A DNA stretch of 64,000 nt from Alkalicoccus saliphilus (GTDB lineage: Bacteria > Bacillota > Bacilli > Bacillales > Salisediminibacteriaceae). The notes beneath the pieces are model-generated. The model made no database searches. It was not told the origin of the DNA and worked only from the letters and a program-made list of their open reading frames with translations. The translations under genes and the position numbers were made by a program. Below are positions 16,086 through 26,322 of the stretch, piece after piece; positions within the stretch are counted from its first letter, which is position 1, and every line of letters starts with the position of its first letter. The stretch spans positions 1 to 64,000 of the forward strand of contig NZ_PZJJ01000008.1 in NCBI RefSeq assembly GCF_003044065.1. Direction: 5' to 3'.

Positions 16086-16523
16086 TTATTCATTGAGCAT
16101 CAGGCTCAGCTGATACTGGGAGCTTCTATTTTCTTCCGCTGTCTGCCAGCTTACGAAAACTCTGGCATCCAGCTGCGGCAGCCCGGAACACCTTGTACAG
16201 ACTTCTGAATAGTCAATTGTTCCTTCAAAATTATCCATATCCGATTCTTCATAATATATGCTGAAGTTCGAGCTGTCGACGTAAACTTCGACAGCCTCGA
16301 TCTCGTCAGGTGTAATAGTTTCTTCATTATGTTCGAGCCTTATACCTACTTCATAATCCTCTTCATCTTCATTAGCGTATAAAATCGCCGTCCAATAGGA
16401 ATCCGAGGCTTCACTCCGGTGGTCAGGCTGGAAAGTTTCCTCATAATCGTCTCTTAGGAAAAAAACTGCAGCGGCAACAATTCCAGCTATAAGTATAAAC
16501 GGAATAATCTGCTTCATCGCCAT
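16086..16523 (-). CDS. Membrane-anchored acidic protein, unknown function
   Basis: 145 residues: one N-terminal transmembrane helix (IIPFILIAGIVAAAVFFL, residues about 5-22) and a strongly acidic extracytoplasmic domain. A CTRC pair lies in the last third and could form a disulfide or bind metal. The acid bias suits a protein exposed to salty medium. No lipobox. The start could be ATG 16523 or the ATG two codons later; both lie behind AAGGGTGGG. Not recognised. The 15864-16085 stretch downstream holds no convincing gene. Confidence 0.6.
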   Translation of the reverse strand: MAMKQIIPFILIAGIVAAAVFFLRDDYEETFQPDHRSEASDSYWTAILYANEDEEDYEVGIRLEHNEETITPDEIEAVEVYVDSSNFSIYYEESDMDNFEGTIDYSEVCTRCSGLPQLDARVFVSWQTAEENRSSQYQLSLMLNE

Positions 16524-16884
16524 CCCACCCTTCTTTCTTTTATATTAGCAGACTATCCCATAAAATTCAGTTATTTCCGAACTGTAATACATGGAAGCTT
16601 TTATCTTTCTGCCATTGTATAAAAACAAAAAATACTTATCAGCTGAAGCTTTAAAGATTTAAGCAGAATCTTTATGCCCCAGTCTATCCGAAACGTCTCG
16701 TCATCCATGCGATAAATAAGCACATTATTACCTCCCCCCTTTCTGAAGGAAGATCTTCCGTTTTTTGAGCTGCGCTCACCTCACACGCTTTTTTTGAAGG
16801 ATGGTCTACGAACCGGGCTCAGGGACGGGCTCAAACATGTTACAATTCTTAAGGAGATATCCCCAGATTGAAGGAGGAACAGTA
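16524..16884. other. Divergent upstream region of gsaB
   Basis: A 361-bp gap. It includes an extended -10 (TGTTACAAT, 16838-16846) about 40 bp before the gsaB start and a ribosome binding site. A long open frame runs upstream of the gsaB start but has no initiation signal and is taken as leader. Confidence 0.45.
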
Positions 16885-18177
16885 ATGAATTTTTCGAATT
16901 CAGAAAAACTATATGAAGAAGCCGGAAAAGTTATTCTCGGAGGAGTTAACAGTCCTTCCCGAGCTTATAAAGGAGTTGGAGGCGGCACGCCTGTTTTTAT
17001 GAAAAAGGGGAAAGGCGCTTATTTCTGGGACGTAGACGGCAACCAGTTTATTGACTACCTGGCCGCCTATGGGCCGATAATTACCGGCCATGCCCATCCG
17101 CATATAACAAAAGCAATTCAGGAAGCAGCCGCAGACGGTGTCCTGTACGGTACGCCGACTGAACACGAAAATGTTTTTGCCGGTATGCTTACAGAAGCCA
17201 TGCCCGCACTCGAGAGGGTACGATTCGTCAATTCAGGAACAGAAGCTGTCATGACGACGATCCGTGTCGCACGTGCTTATACCGGAAGAAATAAAATAAT
17301 TAAATTTGCGGGCTGCTATCACGGTCATTCAGACCTTGTTCTCGTAGCTGCCGGCTCCGGCCCTTCGACTACCGGCAATCCCGACTCTGCCGGGGTAACA
17401 AAAAACATAGCAGAAGAAGTTATTACGGTGCCTTTTAATGACATCGATGCTTTTAAAGAAGCACTTGATCATTTTCAGGACGAAACAGCTGCTGTTCTTG
17501 TAGAGCCTATCGTTGGAAATTTCGGTATCGTAGAGCCGGAGCCGGGGTTTCTGGAATCAGTAAATGACCTTGCTCATGCAGCAGGTTCCCTTGTGATTTA
17601 TGATGAAGTTATTACGGCATTTCGGTTTATGTACGGAGGCGCGCAAAACCTTCTCGGAGTCGAACCGGATTTAACAGCACTCGGAAAAATTATCGGCGGC
17701 GGGCTTCCTATCGGGGCATACGGAGGCCGGAAGGACATAATGGAACAGGTTTCGCCACTCGGCCCTGCTTATCAGGCCGGAACTATGGCAGGAAACCCTG
17801 CATCAATCCGGGCAGGAATTGCCTGTCTGGAAGTATTAAAAGAAGATGGGGTATATGAAGAGATGGACCGGCTCGGCCGCATTCTCGAAAATGGAATAGT
17901 GGAAGCAGCTGAAAAATACAGTATTCCTGCCGTCGTAAATAGACTCCATGGCGCACTCACAGTTTATTTCGACATCGAAAAAGTTACAAATTTTCAGGAC
18001 GCAGAAAACAGCAGCACCGGCAAGTTTGCGGTTTTTTTCAAAAAAATGCTCCAGAAGGGCATCAACCTTGCCCCTTCCAAATTTGAAGCCTGGTTTTTAA
18101 CGACAGCTCATACAGAAGAAGATATTAGACAAACCATTCAAGCTGTTGAAGAAGTATTTGCAGAAGGCCTTGAATAA
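16885..18177 (+). CDS. gsaB: Glutamate-1-semialdehyde 2,1-aminomutase, GsaB type
   Basis: 430-residue PLP enzyme that makes 5-aminolevulinate for heme synthesis. The N-terminus [53 protein letters not shown] (PLP-binding Asp) and the Schiff-base Lys in [14 protein letters not shown] are all present. Start: ATG at 16885 after AAGGAGG; the longer frame from 16801 lacks a site. Position after perR and before ygaE matches B. subtilis gsaB (the second paralogue, beside hemL elsewhere). Followed by a strong terminator. Confidence 0.94.
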   Translation: MNFSNSEKLYEEAGKVILGGVNSPSRAYKGVGGGTPVFMKKGKGAYFWDVDGNQFIDYLAAYGPIITGHAHPHITKAIQEAAADGVLYGTPTEHENVFAGMLTEAMPALERVRFVNSGTEAVMTTIRVARAYTGRNKIIKFAGCYHGHSDLVLVAAGSGPSTTGNPDSAGVTKNIAEEVITVPFNDIDAFKEALDHFQDETAAVLVEPIVGNFGIVEPEPGFLESVNDLAHAAGSLVIYDEVITAFRFMYGGAQNLLGVEPDLTALGKIIGGGLPIGAYGGRKDIMEQVSPLGPAYQAGTMAGNPASIRAGIACLEVLKEDGVYEEMDRLGRILENGIVEAAEKYSIPAVVNRLHGALTVYFDIEKVTNFQDAENSSTGKFAVFFKKMLQKGINLAPSKFEAWFLTTAHTEEDIRQTIQAVEEVFAEGLE

Positions 18178-18241
18178 CTTCGTAAATCATTCCGTTTTTT
18201 CCAGGTAACTTATTCAAATCTGCAGGAAAGAATATTTTTCT

Positions 18242-18277
18242 AAAACCTTCATGATCATAACAGTCATGAAGGTTTTT
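18242..18277 (+). terminator. gsaB terminator
   Basis: AAAACCTTCATGA / TCATGAAGGTTTT perfect hairpin with a T-run, 64 bp after the gsaB stop. Confidence 0.9.
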
Positions 18278-18421
18278 GCTGGAACAAAAAATTTTCAGGC
18301 CGTTATTTTATACCTGCTTTCTTATGTGTTTAAAAAGAAACATTTATTTGCAGATTTGAAATAAGAATGCAGGTGCTTCAGCATAAAAGCTGTTCCACAG
18401 CATCGGAAAGCTTTTCCCTCC

Positions 18422-18450
18422 TTGAAATTACCTTTCCTTAGGTGTATTAT
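18422..18450 (+). promoter_or_regulatory. ygaE promoter
   Basis: TTGAAA, 17-bp spacer, TATTAT preceded by TG, about 90 bp before the ygaE start. The rest of the 18178-18540 gap holds only the gsaB terminator. Confidence 0.7.
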
Positions 18451-18540
18451 ACATGAAGACTAAAGGAAGCCGTGTGCTGACAGACATCATTGATGACATT
18501 AAACATTAATAGGGATTAACAGAAAGGAACATCAATAACC

Positions 18541-19620
18541 ATGAGGCTAGGAGCCCGTATATTTAAAACAGGGTTAGCTGTAACGCTTGCCCTTTATGCC
18601 GCCATGTGGCTGAACTTTGAGAATCCTGCATTTGCAGGGCTTGCTGCCTTTTTTGCAGTCCAGCCTTCGATTCATAAAAGCCTGACGCTGATATGGGATC
18701 AGGTTCAGGCCAACATAATCAGTGCAGTACTTGCTATTGCATTTGTCACCGCTTTTGGAGCACAGCCTTTTGTTGTAGGTGCTGTTGTACTTCTTATCAT
18801 TGCTATTCACATTAAGTGGAAAAAAGAAGCCATTATACCTCTCGCTGTTGTTACTGCTATTATTATTATGGGGACCCCTACTGATAATTTTTACAGCCTC
18901 GCAGCTGACCGGTTTCTTCTCGTTATGAGTGGTGTTTTTTCTGCTTTTGCCGTCAATATGATTTTTCTTCCGCCAAAGCATGAAAATCAGATGTATCACA
19001 AAATATCAGGTATTAATGAAGAGGTTATCCAGTGGATCCGGCTGATTCTGCATCACGAGATCGATTATGCGAATTTAAAACAGGACCAGGAGCGAATAAG
19101 AACTTCCGTAGTTAAACTGGAAACAATTTTTGACCTGTACAAAGAAGAAAGAAGTATCTTTAAAAAAGCGGAATATGCCCGTATGAGAAAGATCGTGCTC
19201 TTCCGTCAGATGATCCGTACGACACGAAAAGCAGAGGATATTTTAAAAAGCCTGGCCAAACATGATCACGTCACTCATCAGCTGCCGAATGAAATTGAGG
19301 AGATCGTCCGGCACCAGCTTGATGACCTGACGAACTATCACGAACGAATCATGCAGAAGTATATGGGGAAAGTTAAACCCCAGTCTACTTCCGATTATTT
19401 TGAAGAAGTTACTGAAGGCAAAAAAGAGCTTGTAGAAGTTTTTATGACTTACCAGAAAGATAAAGTATTTGAACATGATGCATGGATACACTTTCTCCCG
19501 GTCATTGCTCTTGTTATTGAATACTCCGAAGAACTTGAGCACATGGACAGACTCGTTGATGGTTTTTTCACTTACCATACCGAACAAAATGAAGTAGAGA
19601 TTACTGATAGAGAACTGTAG
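18541..19620 (+). CDS. ygaE: YgaE, aromatic acid exporter (FUSC-type) family membrane protein
   Basis: 359 residues. The N-terminal 140 residues hold about five hydrophobic helices with ENPAFAGLAAFFAVQPSIHKS, typical of the aromatic acid exporter family (DUF939). The C-terminal 210 residues are a charged helical cytosolic domain (EEVIQWIRLIL, MRKIVLFRQMIRTTRKAEDILKS). B. subtilis YgaE sits at the same position after gsaB. Substrate is unknown. Followed by a long-loop terminator. Confidence 0.82.
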   Translation: MRLGARIFKTGLAVTLALYAAMWLNFENPAFAGLAAFFAVQPSIHKSLTLIWDQVQANIISAVLAIAFVTAFGAQPFVVGAVVLLIIAIHIKWKKEAIIPLAVVTAIIIMGTPTDNFYSLAADRFLLVMSGVFSAFAVNMIFLPPKHENQMYHKISGINEEVIQWIRLILHHEIDYANLKQDQERIRTSVVKLETIFDLYKEERSIFKKAEYARMRKIVLFRQMIRTTRKAEDILKSLAKHDHVTHQLPNEIEEIVRHQLDDLTNYHERIMQKYMGKVKPQSTSDYFEEVTEGKKELVEVFMTYQKDKVFEHDAWIHFLPVIALVIEYSEELEHMDRLVDGFFTYHTEQNEVEITDREL

Positions 19621-19643
19621 ACACAGCTGTCCAATAATTTCCG

Positions 19644-19700
19644 GCTGCTCTAACATCAGGAGACGAGAAACTTTGCTCACTGATTTAGAGCAGCTTTTTT
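19644..19700 (+). terminator. ygaE terminator
   Basis: GCTGCTCTAA / TTAGAGCAGC arms separated by a 31-nt loop that contains a second small stem (ATCAG/CTGAT), followed by TTTTTT. Confidence 0.75.
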
Positions 19701-19831
19701 ATAAGAATAGTTTTTGAAAGCTATATATGTTGAACTTAATAATTAAGTTTCGCTTCTGTAACCAGCCGCTTTCGTTCCCATCGATATCTCTTTCAGCGCC
19801 AACACAAGCTTTAAATAGCCTGATTTTAAAA

Positions 19832-19870
19832 TAGACAAAAACCGCTCTAAAAAAGAGCGGTTTTTGTCTA
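19832..19870. terminator. Bidirectional terminator after the disulfide-exchange pair
   Basis: Perfect 17-bp arms (TAGACAAAAACCGCTCT / AGAGCGGTTTTTGTCTA) with a 5-nt loop, 73 bp past the minus-strand stop. The AT-rich arms give U-runs on both strands. 19701-19831 shows no gene. Confidence 0.9.
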
Positions 19871-19943
19871 GTGTTAAATCAATTTTCAACGCATCCCCGG
19901 TCTGCTTTATACAGAGGAAGAACAGTCTCCTCTGTTTCCAGTT

Positions 19944-20411
19944 TTACTCCGAAGCCTGTGCAAAAAAATCTTCGTACGTATCCTGCCCGTGAAGACCGGA
20001 AATACGGTCAACTTCTGTTCCGTCTTCAAAGTAAATAAAAGTAGGAGTTCCTTCAATATCGTAATCTTCCCATCCGTCCGGGAATTCTAAAATATTATAC
20101 AGCTCAAGCTCCACTCCTTCCTCCTCCGCTGCCGGAACCGCCAGAGGAGTCGCCTGGTTGCAGTACTCACACTGCCCGCTGTAGAAGTAAACCAACGCGT
20201 CACCGCCATTTTCCAGCCTCTCATCCAGTTCTTCCGGCAGAATGATATTTTCATACAGTGGATCGTCCAGCTGATCGATTGTTTCCTGAGCCAGTGTATC
20301 CTTGCCGAACGGGTTATCGGCTGCCTGCTGCTGATTCTGCTGCTGTGTAACAAAAATCAGTGCCGCAAACAGGAGGATGATAACTCCACCGAATATGATT
20401 ATTTTTTTCAT
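19944..20411 (-). CDS. Membrane-anchored thioredoxin-like protein, BdbC partner
   Basis: 155 residues. One N-terminal membrane helix (IIIFGGVIILLFAALIFV) and an extracytoplasmic thioredoxin fold. The CxxC is CEYC at residues 81-84, with the cis-Pro in GTPTFIYF about 40 residues later. It is encoded 6 bp after a DsbB-type protein, so the two form an oxidative disulfide-forming pair outside the membrane. This is thioredoxin-like (BdbA/TlpA type) and not the longer DsbA-like BdbD. The surface is acidic. Start ATG after AGGAGTTAG. Confidence 0.83.
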   Translation of the reverse strand: MKKIIIFGGVIILLFAALIFVTQQQNQQQAADNPFGKDTLAQETIDQLDDPLYENIILPEELDERLENGGDALVYFYSGQCEYCNQATPLAVPAAEEEGVELELYNILEFPDGWEDYDIEGTPTFIYFEDGTEVDRISGLHGQDTYEDFFAQASE

Positions 20412-20417
20412 TATTAA

Positions 20418-20840
20418 CTAACTCCTTTTCGCTGCCTGTGCTGTGAGCAGAAGCAGTACGCTGATAAAAGTAAATGCGGTAAAAGCAAGGAAGGGAATAG
20501 TTATAAATCCTGCCCAGTTAATGTACTCGGCATTGCAGGGCACGATACCACACGCAGTCCCCTGCTCTGACATTGCCGGTACTTTCTGGATTAAAAAGTG
20601 ATATAAGGAGACTCCCCCACCGATAATGGACAGCGGAAGGGCATATTTAACCGCTCCGGCATCTTTTTTTACAAATGCTACCGCCAGGATAACTGCAAGT
20701 GGGTACATAAAAATTCTCTGTACCCAGCACAGATCGCAGGGGACATAATTCAGTATTTCTGAAAAAAACAGTGAGCCGAGAACAGCTGTAAAAGCTGCAG
20801 CCCAGGCTGATAATATATAATTTTCCACTTTATTCTTCAT
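20418..20840 (-). CDS. bdbC: DsbB/BdbC-family disulfide bond oxidoreductase
   Basis: 140 residues, four predicted membrane helices. The quinone-proximal cysteine pair is CDLC at 35-38 followed by WVQR. The second extracytoplasmic pair is Cys97 and Cys102 in ACGIVPCN, then INWAGFITIP. This layout is diagnostic of DsbB/BdbC, which re-oxidises a thioredoxin-like partner with menaquinone. The partner is encoded immediately downstream. A good sigma-A promoter lies at 20865-20893. Confidence 0.93.
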   Translation of the reverse strand: MKNKVENYILSAWAAAFTAVLGSLFFSEILNYVPCDLCWVQRIFMYPLAVILAVAFVKKDAGAVKYALPLSIIGGGVSLYHFLIQKVPAMSEQGTACGIVPCNAEYINWAGFITIPFLAFTAFTFISVLLLLTAQAAKRS

Positions 20841-20864
20841 TGGTCTCTCCCCTGTTCTAAATTA

Positions 20865-20893
20865 ACTATAGCGGAGCTGAATTTTCCTGTAAA
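20865..20893 (-). promoter_or_regulatory. Promoter of the bdbC operon
   Basis: The minus strand has TTTACA (20888-20893), 17 bp, TATAGT (20865-20870), placed 25 bp before the bdbC start. Confidence 0.7.
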
Positions 20894-21082
20894 GAAAGAG
20901 GCGGAACGGATACAATAATTGGTCCGGATGATCGGAACACCAAAGTTCCATCTGCCGGGGGGGTTAAGTTTTTTCAGAAAAAACACAATGCAGCCCTTTC
21001 GGAAATACAGCATCAATGCCGGCACTTAAAAGCTGCCGGTATTACTTTTTAAAAACTTATGCGATGGGGCTCGAGTTGAGTA

Positions 21083-22822
21083 TTATCCAAATTTTTGTAT
21101 ATTGAAAAGCTGGGCATACTTACCATTTTGAGCCATAAGCTCCTGGTGACTGCCTGTTTCGGCGATTTCCCCATTTTCCATGACGATAATTTTATCAGCA
21201 TGAGTGACGGTAGCGAGGCGGTGGGCAACGATAAACGTTGTCCTGTCCTTTGCCAGACGTTCGAGGGAATCCTGTATCAGTTTTTCACTTTCAAGATCCA
21301 GGGCACTGGTAGCTTCATCAAAAATAAGAATCTGTGGATTTTTAAGGAATACACGGGCGATCGCTACACGCTGCTTCTGGCCGCCGGAAAGTTTTACTCC
21401 ACGTTCCCCAATTTTAGTTTCGTATCCTTCAGGAAGTTCTGATATGAAGTCATGGGCATTGGCTGCTCTGGCCGCCTCATACACTTCTTCATCACTTGCT
21501 TCCGGATTACCCATTTTTATGTTAAACATAATGGAATCGCTGAAAATTATATTATCCTGCAGAACCATCCCGATTTTATCTCGGAGGGTGCGTACCTGAT
21601 ACTCCCTGATGTCCCGGCCGTCCACACGGATAGTTCCTTCTGAAACATCGTAAAACCTTGGTATAAGACTCATAATGGTACTCTTGCCGCCGCCGCTCAT
21701 TCCAACAACGGCAACCGTTTCGCCGCTGTAGGCACGAAAACTGAGATCATGGAGGACCTCTTCATCATCATAGGAAAAAGAAACGCGGTCAAACTCCACC
21801 TCTCCGCTTGCATAAGAATAAGGTACAGCTTTGTTTCGGTCGGTTATATCATACTTTTCATCTATCAGCTCAAACATCCGGTCCATTGAAGCAATAGACT
21901 GCACCAGAGTTGTAGAAGAATTAATGAGACGGCGGAGCGGATTATACAATCTGTCCATGTAAGTCGCAAACGCGACCATCGTTCCTACCGTAAGGTCTGC
22001 CTGAATCACCATAATAGCAGCTACAAAAATCACGATCAGCGGTGCTACATCTGTGATCGTATTAACAACCGCAAACGTCTTTGCATTCCATTTTGTATGA
22101 TCCACAGCCCGCCCGAGGAAGTTTTGATTGTGCTTTCCAAACTCTTCCTGCTCATGGGGTTCCAGTGCAAAGCTTTTTATCACGCTCATGCCCTGCAGCC
22201 TCTCGTGTAGGTGCCCCTGCACGTCTGCCAGTGCCTGGGATCTTCTTCGTGTCAGATCACGCAGTCTCGCATAAAAGAATTTAACAGACATCGCATATAA
22301 AGGAAGAAGCGCTACAGCTGCTATTGTAAGCCACGGATCAAGTGTCAGCATAATAACGATCGCTACGATAATCGTAAACATATCAATCCATATATTCATC
22401 ATACCAGTGATAATAAAGTTCTTCGTCTGCTCAACATCATTAATAACCCGTGAGATAACTTCACCGGATTTTCTGTTGGCGTAAAACTTCAGGCTCAGCT
22501 TCTGCAGATGCGTAAACAGCTGGTCCCGGATATCGTAAAGTATTTTGTTACCTGTCCACTGGGCAAAATACTGCCGGTAATATTCAATAGGCGGCCGGAA
22601 GAGAACAAAAAGAATAAACGCGCCTCCCATCAGCCAGTAAAGCATATTGAGCTGTTCTCCAGTCGTCAGCCCTTCCCCGCCGATAATGTCATCTATAACA
22701 AATTTTAAAATCAGCGGGATAAGGAGCGGAATGCCAAACTTCAGCATTCCGATGACGACCGTAATAAGAATCTGCTTCCAGTAAGGTTTCACAAACTGCA
22801 TGTATCTTCTAATGCTGTCCAA
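21083..22822 (-). CDS. ygaD: YgaD, ABC exporter with fused membrane and ATPase domains
   Basis: 579-residue half transporter that works as a homodimer. Six membrane helices in residues 1-310; the ATPase domain has Walker A GMSGGGKST, signature LSGGQKQR, Walker B ILIFDEATSALD and the H-loop His in VAHRL. It belongs to the MsbA/LmrA lipid-drug exporter group and corresponds to B. subtilis YgaD by position. The substrate is not deducible. Start: TTG at 22822, 8 nt from AAAGGAG. Confidence 0.92.
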   Translation of the reverse strand: MDSIRRYMQFVKPYWKQILITVVIGMLKFGIPLLIPLILKFVIDDIIGGEGLTTGEQLNMLYWLMGGAFILFVLFRPPIEYYRQYFAQWTGNKILYDIRDQLFTHLQKLSLKFYANRKSGEVISRVINDVEQTKNFIITGMMNIWIDMFTIIVAIVIMLTLDPWLTIAAVALLPLYAMSVKFFYARLRDLTRRRSQALADVQGHLHERLQGMSVIKSFALEPHEQEEFGKHNQNFLGRAVDHTKWNAKTFAVVNTITDVAPLIVIFVAAIMVIQADLTVGTMVAFATYMDRLYNPLRRLINSSTTLVQSIASMDRMFELIDEKYDITDRNKAVPYSYASGEVEFDRVSFSYDDEEVLHDLSFRAYSGETVAVVGMSGGGKSTIMSLIPRFYDVSEGTIRVDGRDIREYQVRTLRDKIGMVLQDNIIFSDSIMFNIKMGNPEASDEEVYEAARAANAHDFISELPEGYETKIGERGVKLSGGQKQRVAIARVFLKNPQILIFDEATSALDLESEKLIQDSLERLAKDRTTFIVAHRLATVTHADKIIVMENGEIAETGSHQELMAQNGKYAQLFNIQKFG

Positions 22823-22844
22823 CGTTCACACTCCTTTCAAGCAA

Positions 22845-22885
22845 GAAAAAAGATGTCCAAAAGGCTCCTGCCTTAGAGGACATCT
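22845..22885 (-). terminator. ygaC terminator
   Basis: Arms AGATGTCC / GGACATCT with an inner AAGGC/GCCTT stem, followed on the minus strand by TTTTTT. It ends the unit of the 155-residue protein and ygaC before ygaD. Confidence 0.9.
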
Positions 22886-22899
22886 CCTTCGTTATTTTC

Positions 22900-23427
22900 T
22901 CAGCGATGCTGCAAAAATCGTTCATACCAGTATTCAATAAACCCGGGCTCAAACGGCCCTTTTTGGGAACTGATCCAGGAAACGAGTTCATCGACTGCTT
23001 TACGAAGAATTATTTCCACTTCTTCCGGGTAATTCATCTGTCTTTTATGCAGGTCGAATTCATCCTCGTCCAGCAGCTTGTAGGTCATATCCGGAAATAC
23101 TTTAATATCAAGATCGTAATCTATATATTTCAGCGCCTCCGTATCGTACGTGAAGGGAGTTCCGAGATTGCAGTAATAATATATCCCATCATTACGAATC
23201 ATCCCTATTACATTGAACCAGCTGTCGGAAGTGAAATAACAGATAGCAGGCTCTCTTGTCCGCCATTTTCTTCCGTCAGATTCCTCTACGAGAATGCGGT
23301 CATTGCCGCCGATTACTTCGTGCGTCGTTCCTTTAAGCACCACTGTTTCTTCCCATACTCGGTGAAGGGTGCCGTTATGCTTGTAGCTCTGTACTTCAAT
23401 CGTACTTCCTACCGTCGGAAAATCCAC
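22900..23427 (-). CDS. ygaC: YgaC, DUF402 nucleoside tri/diphosphate phosphatase
   Basis: 175 residues. [56 protein letters not shown] and [13 protein letters not shown] match the DUF402/YgaC (Ntdp) family closely. The family has been shown to hydrolyse nucleoside tri- and diphosphates with divalent metal. The acidic YDLDIKV segment supplies metal ligands. It is 14 bp after the DUF3939-like gene and ends at a strong terminator. Confidence 0.92.
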   Translation of the reverse strand: MDFPTVGSTIEVQSYKHNGTLHRVWEETVVLKGTTHEVIGGNDRILVEESDGRKWRTREPAICYFTSDSWFNVIGMIRNDGIYYYCNLGTPFTYDTEALKYIDYDLDIKVFPDMTYKLLDEDEFDLHKRQMNYPEEVEIILRKAVDELVSWISSQKGPFEPGFIEYWYERFLQHR

Positions 23428-23441
23428 ATCCCTTCTCCTTT

Positions 23442-23909
23442 CTACTGCTTTTCCGCCGGCTTTCGGTGTGTCACCATCCTGTCTTTCGGATCAAGATATA
23501 AATCAAATGGGGGTGTCTCTCTTAAATGATGCTGTAATTTAAAATAGCTCACTTTTTCTGCGTCCTCCCCGGACATACAAGGATATTCTCCAGTTTCCAT
23601 CAAATACTTATCGCAGGCGATCTGCACCCGGTCGATATGATACGGCATTTCAGGATCTTCAAATATCTCATACGTCTCCTTCGACATATAAAATGGCCGG
23701 TCCGGAACGCCTCCCAGATAGGAAATTAAAAATTCAGCATCAATTTCATTGTTTTGTTTTACAATTGTACGAAGAGATAGACGGTTATCGGATTTTTCCG
23801 CATAATAATTTACAGCTTTACGGACTTCCTCCAGTGACGCCTCGACAATTTCCGGTTCTTTTTCTATTGATTTATCCTTTTTGCGTTCTTTCCGTTTCTT
23901 GCCGAACAT
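23442..23909 (-). CDS. DUF3939-like cytosolic protein
   Basis: 155 residues starting with a very basic stretch ([11 protein letters not shown]) and then [34 protein letters not shown] and a C-terminal acidic-basic mix. The pattern recalls DUF3939 of Bacillaceae; the function is unknown. It is co-oriented with ygaC (14-bp gap). In B. subtilis the small genes sspE and ygaB occupy this interval; nothing like the gamma-type spore protein SspE is seen here. Confidence 0.68.
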   Translation of the reverse strand: MFGKKRKERKKDKSIEKEPEIVEASLEEVRKAVNYYAEKSDNRLSLRTIVKQNNEIDAEFLISYLGGVPDRPFYMSKETYEIFEDPEMPYHIDRVQIACDKYLMETGEYPCMSGEDAEKVSYFKLQHHLRETPPFDLYLDPKDRMVTHRKPAEKQ

Positions 23910-24115
23910 GAGGTGTTCCCCCTTTTGGAAAGTGACTTTTCAACACACGGCCGACAGCAATCATTTTTTAACTGTGCTTTCTCATTTTTCATTATACTAT
24001 TCTTTGCTTTTCTATGCATGAATGAGATGAAATTAAACTTTTTCATTTCAAAAAAAAGCCTGTTTCTTTAACATGTGTCATCCTGAATGCCTTTTATCTG
24101 CTCATCATTCATACG

Positions 24116-24154
24116 CAAAAAAATCCTTCCTGGATGCTTCTCGGAAGGATTTTT
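24116..24154 (-). terminator. fabL terminator
   Basis: AAAATCCTTCC / GGAAGGATTTT hairpin with T-run on the minus strand, about 35 bp past the fabL stop. 23910-24115 contains no gene. Confidence 0.88.
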
Positions 24155-24189
24155 CAGATATAACAGTGGAAAAGTACCCGAAACAATTA

Positions 24190-24972
<783 letters not shown>

Positions 24973-25045
24973 TTATCATTTCAATAAAACATCTCTGGAA
25001 TGTATTCACCTGATCCGCCAATTACTAAAACTTCAACACTCTCTT

Positions 25046-25573
25046 CTATAAAAAAACCGCACCGTATAAAAGTGCTCCTGCTATAACAAATGCAGGATGT
25101 ATTTTTCTTATTTCAAGCAAATAATATCCGGCTCCCAGTAAAAAAACTGTTTGAATAATTCCGTTGTCATCGTAGGATGTTTCTGCAAAACGGAGCGTCA
25201 TTACGCCGAGAAGTACAGCAATTGTCGGCCTCACAATGGCAGACAGTTTTTTCACTTTGGGAGAATCCTTGAATTTAAGCAGGAGACTCAGCAGAATAAT
25301 CATTAAGATTAAAGAAGGAGCAATGGTGGCAAACAGAGCGATGAAAGCTCCAAGTACGCCTCCTTCCACAAAGCCTATGTATCCTGCCATTTTAGTCGCA
25401 ATTGGTCCCGGAAGAGCGTTTCCAAGAGCAAGTACCTCCCCGAATTCTTCTACTGCCATCCATTCGTACCGGTGAACCACCTCGTATTCAATCAGCGGGA
25501 TTGTAGCAGGCCCGCCTCCGTATCCGACAATCCCCGGTATAAAAAAAGCGAGGAATATTTCCCAGTATATCAT
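25046..25573 (-). CDS. Chromate transporter half, C-terminal type
   Basis: 175-residue CHR-family membrane protein with IPGIVGYGGGPATIPLIEYEV and LALGNALPGPIATKMAGYIG, the two CHR signatures. Five to six membrane helices. It overlaps the preceding half by 4 bp; such short CHR proteins work as a pair (Chr3N/Chr3C, YwrA/YwrB in B. subtilis). The direction of transport and true substrate (chromate versus sulfate-like anion) are unproven. Confidence 0.88.
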   Translation of the reverse strand: MIYWEIFLAFFIPGIVGYGGGPATIPLIEYEVVHRYEWMAVEEFGEVLALGNALPGPIATKMAGYIGFVEGGVLGAFIALFATIAPSLILMIILLSLLLKFKDSPKVKKLSAIVRPTIAVLLGVMTLRFAETSYDDNGIIQTVFLLGAGYYLLEIRKIHPAFVIAGALLYGAVFL

Positions 25574-26124
25574 GCGGACACCTCCTTATTTTTCGAAGGT
25601 TTAACGAGTACAACCAGAATCAGTGCCCCTATAAGAACCGCTGGATGCAGTCCGAACATTTCGATAAGCAGCGCTGAAAATACAGCGAGCAGTACAGCTG
25701 TGAGCCATCCGAGATCCTGCCCGGACTTTTTAATGAACCCCCACGTAAGCAGACCCAGCATCACAGCCACTATAGGCATAACTCCATTCGTCATCCCCTG
25801 CACCCATCCGTATTCCCGGAAAGAAGCGAGGGAAACAAGAAGCGCGATCATTAAAATAACTGTTGGAACGACAGATGCTGCAATGGCATTCATCATTCCG
25901 GTATAGCCGGCGACTCTGTATCCTATATATCCGGCCATTTTTGTAGCTATAGGACCGGGCAGCGTATTACCGATAGCCAGTATGTTTGAAAATTCTTCTT
26001 CATTCATCCACTTGTATGTATCTACAGCTTCTTTTTGAATGAGAGGGATGGAAGCCGGTCCCCCTCCATATCCGAGAAGGCCGACACGGAGAAAAGCCAT
26101 AAAAAGCTGAATTTGTTTTTCCAC
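25570..26124 (-). CDS. Chromate transporter half, N-terminal type
   Basis: 184 residues, CHR family: LRVGLLGYGGGPASIPLIQKEAV and LAIGNTLPGPIATKMAGYIGYRV. It overlaps the next gene by 4 bp (ATGA type), consistent with a two-subunit transporter. Adjacent to a YwrD-type gamma-glutamyltransferase as in the B. subtilis ywrA-ywrB-ywrC-ywrD cluster, without the Lrp-type YwrC regulator. Start ATG after AAAGGAGG. Confidence 0.88.
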   Translation of the reverse strand: MEKQIQLFMAFLRVGLLGYGGGPASIPLIQKEAVDTYKWMNEEEFSNILAIGNTLPGPIATKMAGYIGYRVAGYTGMMNAIAASVVPTVILMIALLVSLASFREYGWVQGMTNGVMPIVAVMLGLLTWGFIKKSGQDLGWLTAVLLAVFSALLIEMFGLHPAVLIGALILVVLVKPSKNKEVSA

Positions 26125-26175
26125 GGCTGAAAGAGCCTCCTTTCATTCCTTAATTCAATTACTGCTTCACACGGA

Positions 26176-26214
26176 AAGAAAGGGTGCTGGGAAAATATTC
26201 CCCCGGCCCCTTTC
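26176..26214 (-). terminator. Candidate terminator after the YwrD-type gene
   Basis: Imperfect GC-rich hairpin AGAAAGGG...CCCTTTCT with mismatches in the middle (GCTGGG/CCCCGGC), 110 bp past the stop. The T-run is weak, so a stable 3' structure is as likely as a true terminator. Confidence 0.45.
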
Positions 26215-26322
26215 TTAAAATATATACAAGGTTATGTTAACATGCTGCATTGCTTAGCGCGGTTTAAAAACTTCCGCGGATGATAAGCAGAAGGAGCTGC
26301 CTTCAGCCGGAAAATACACTTT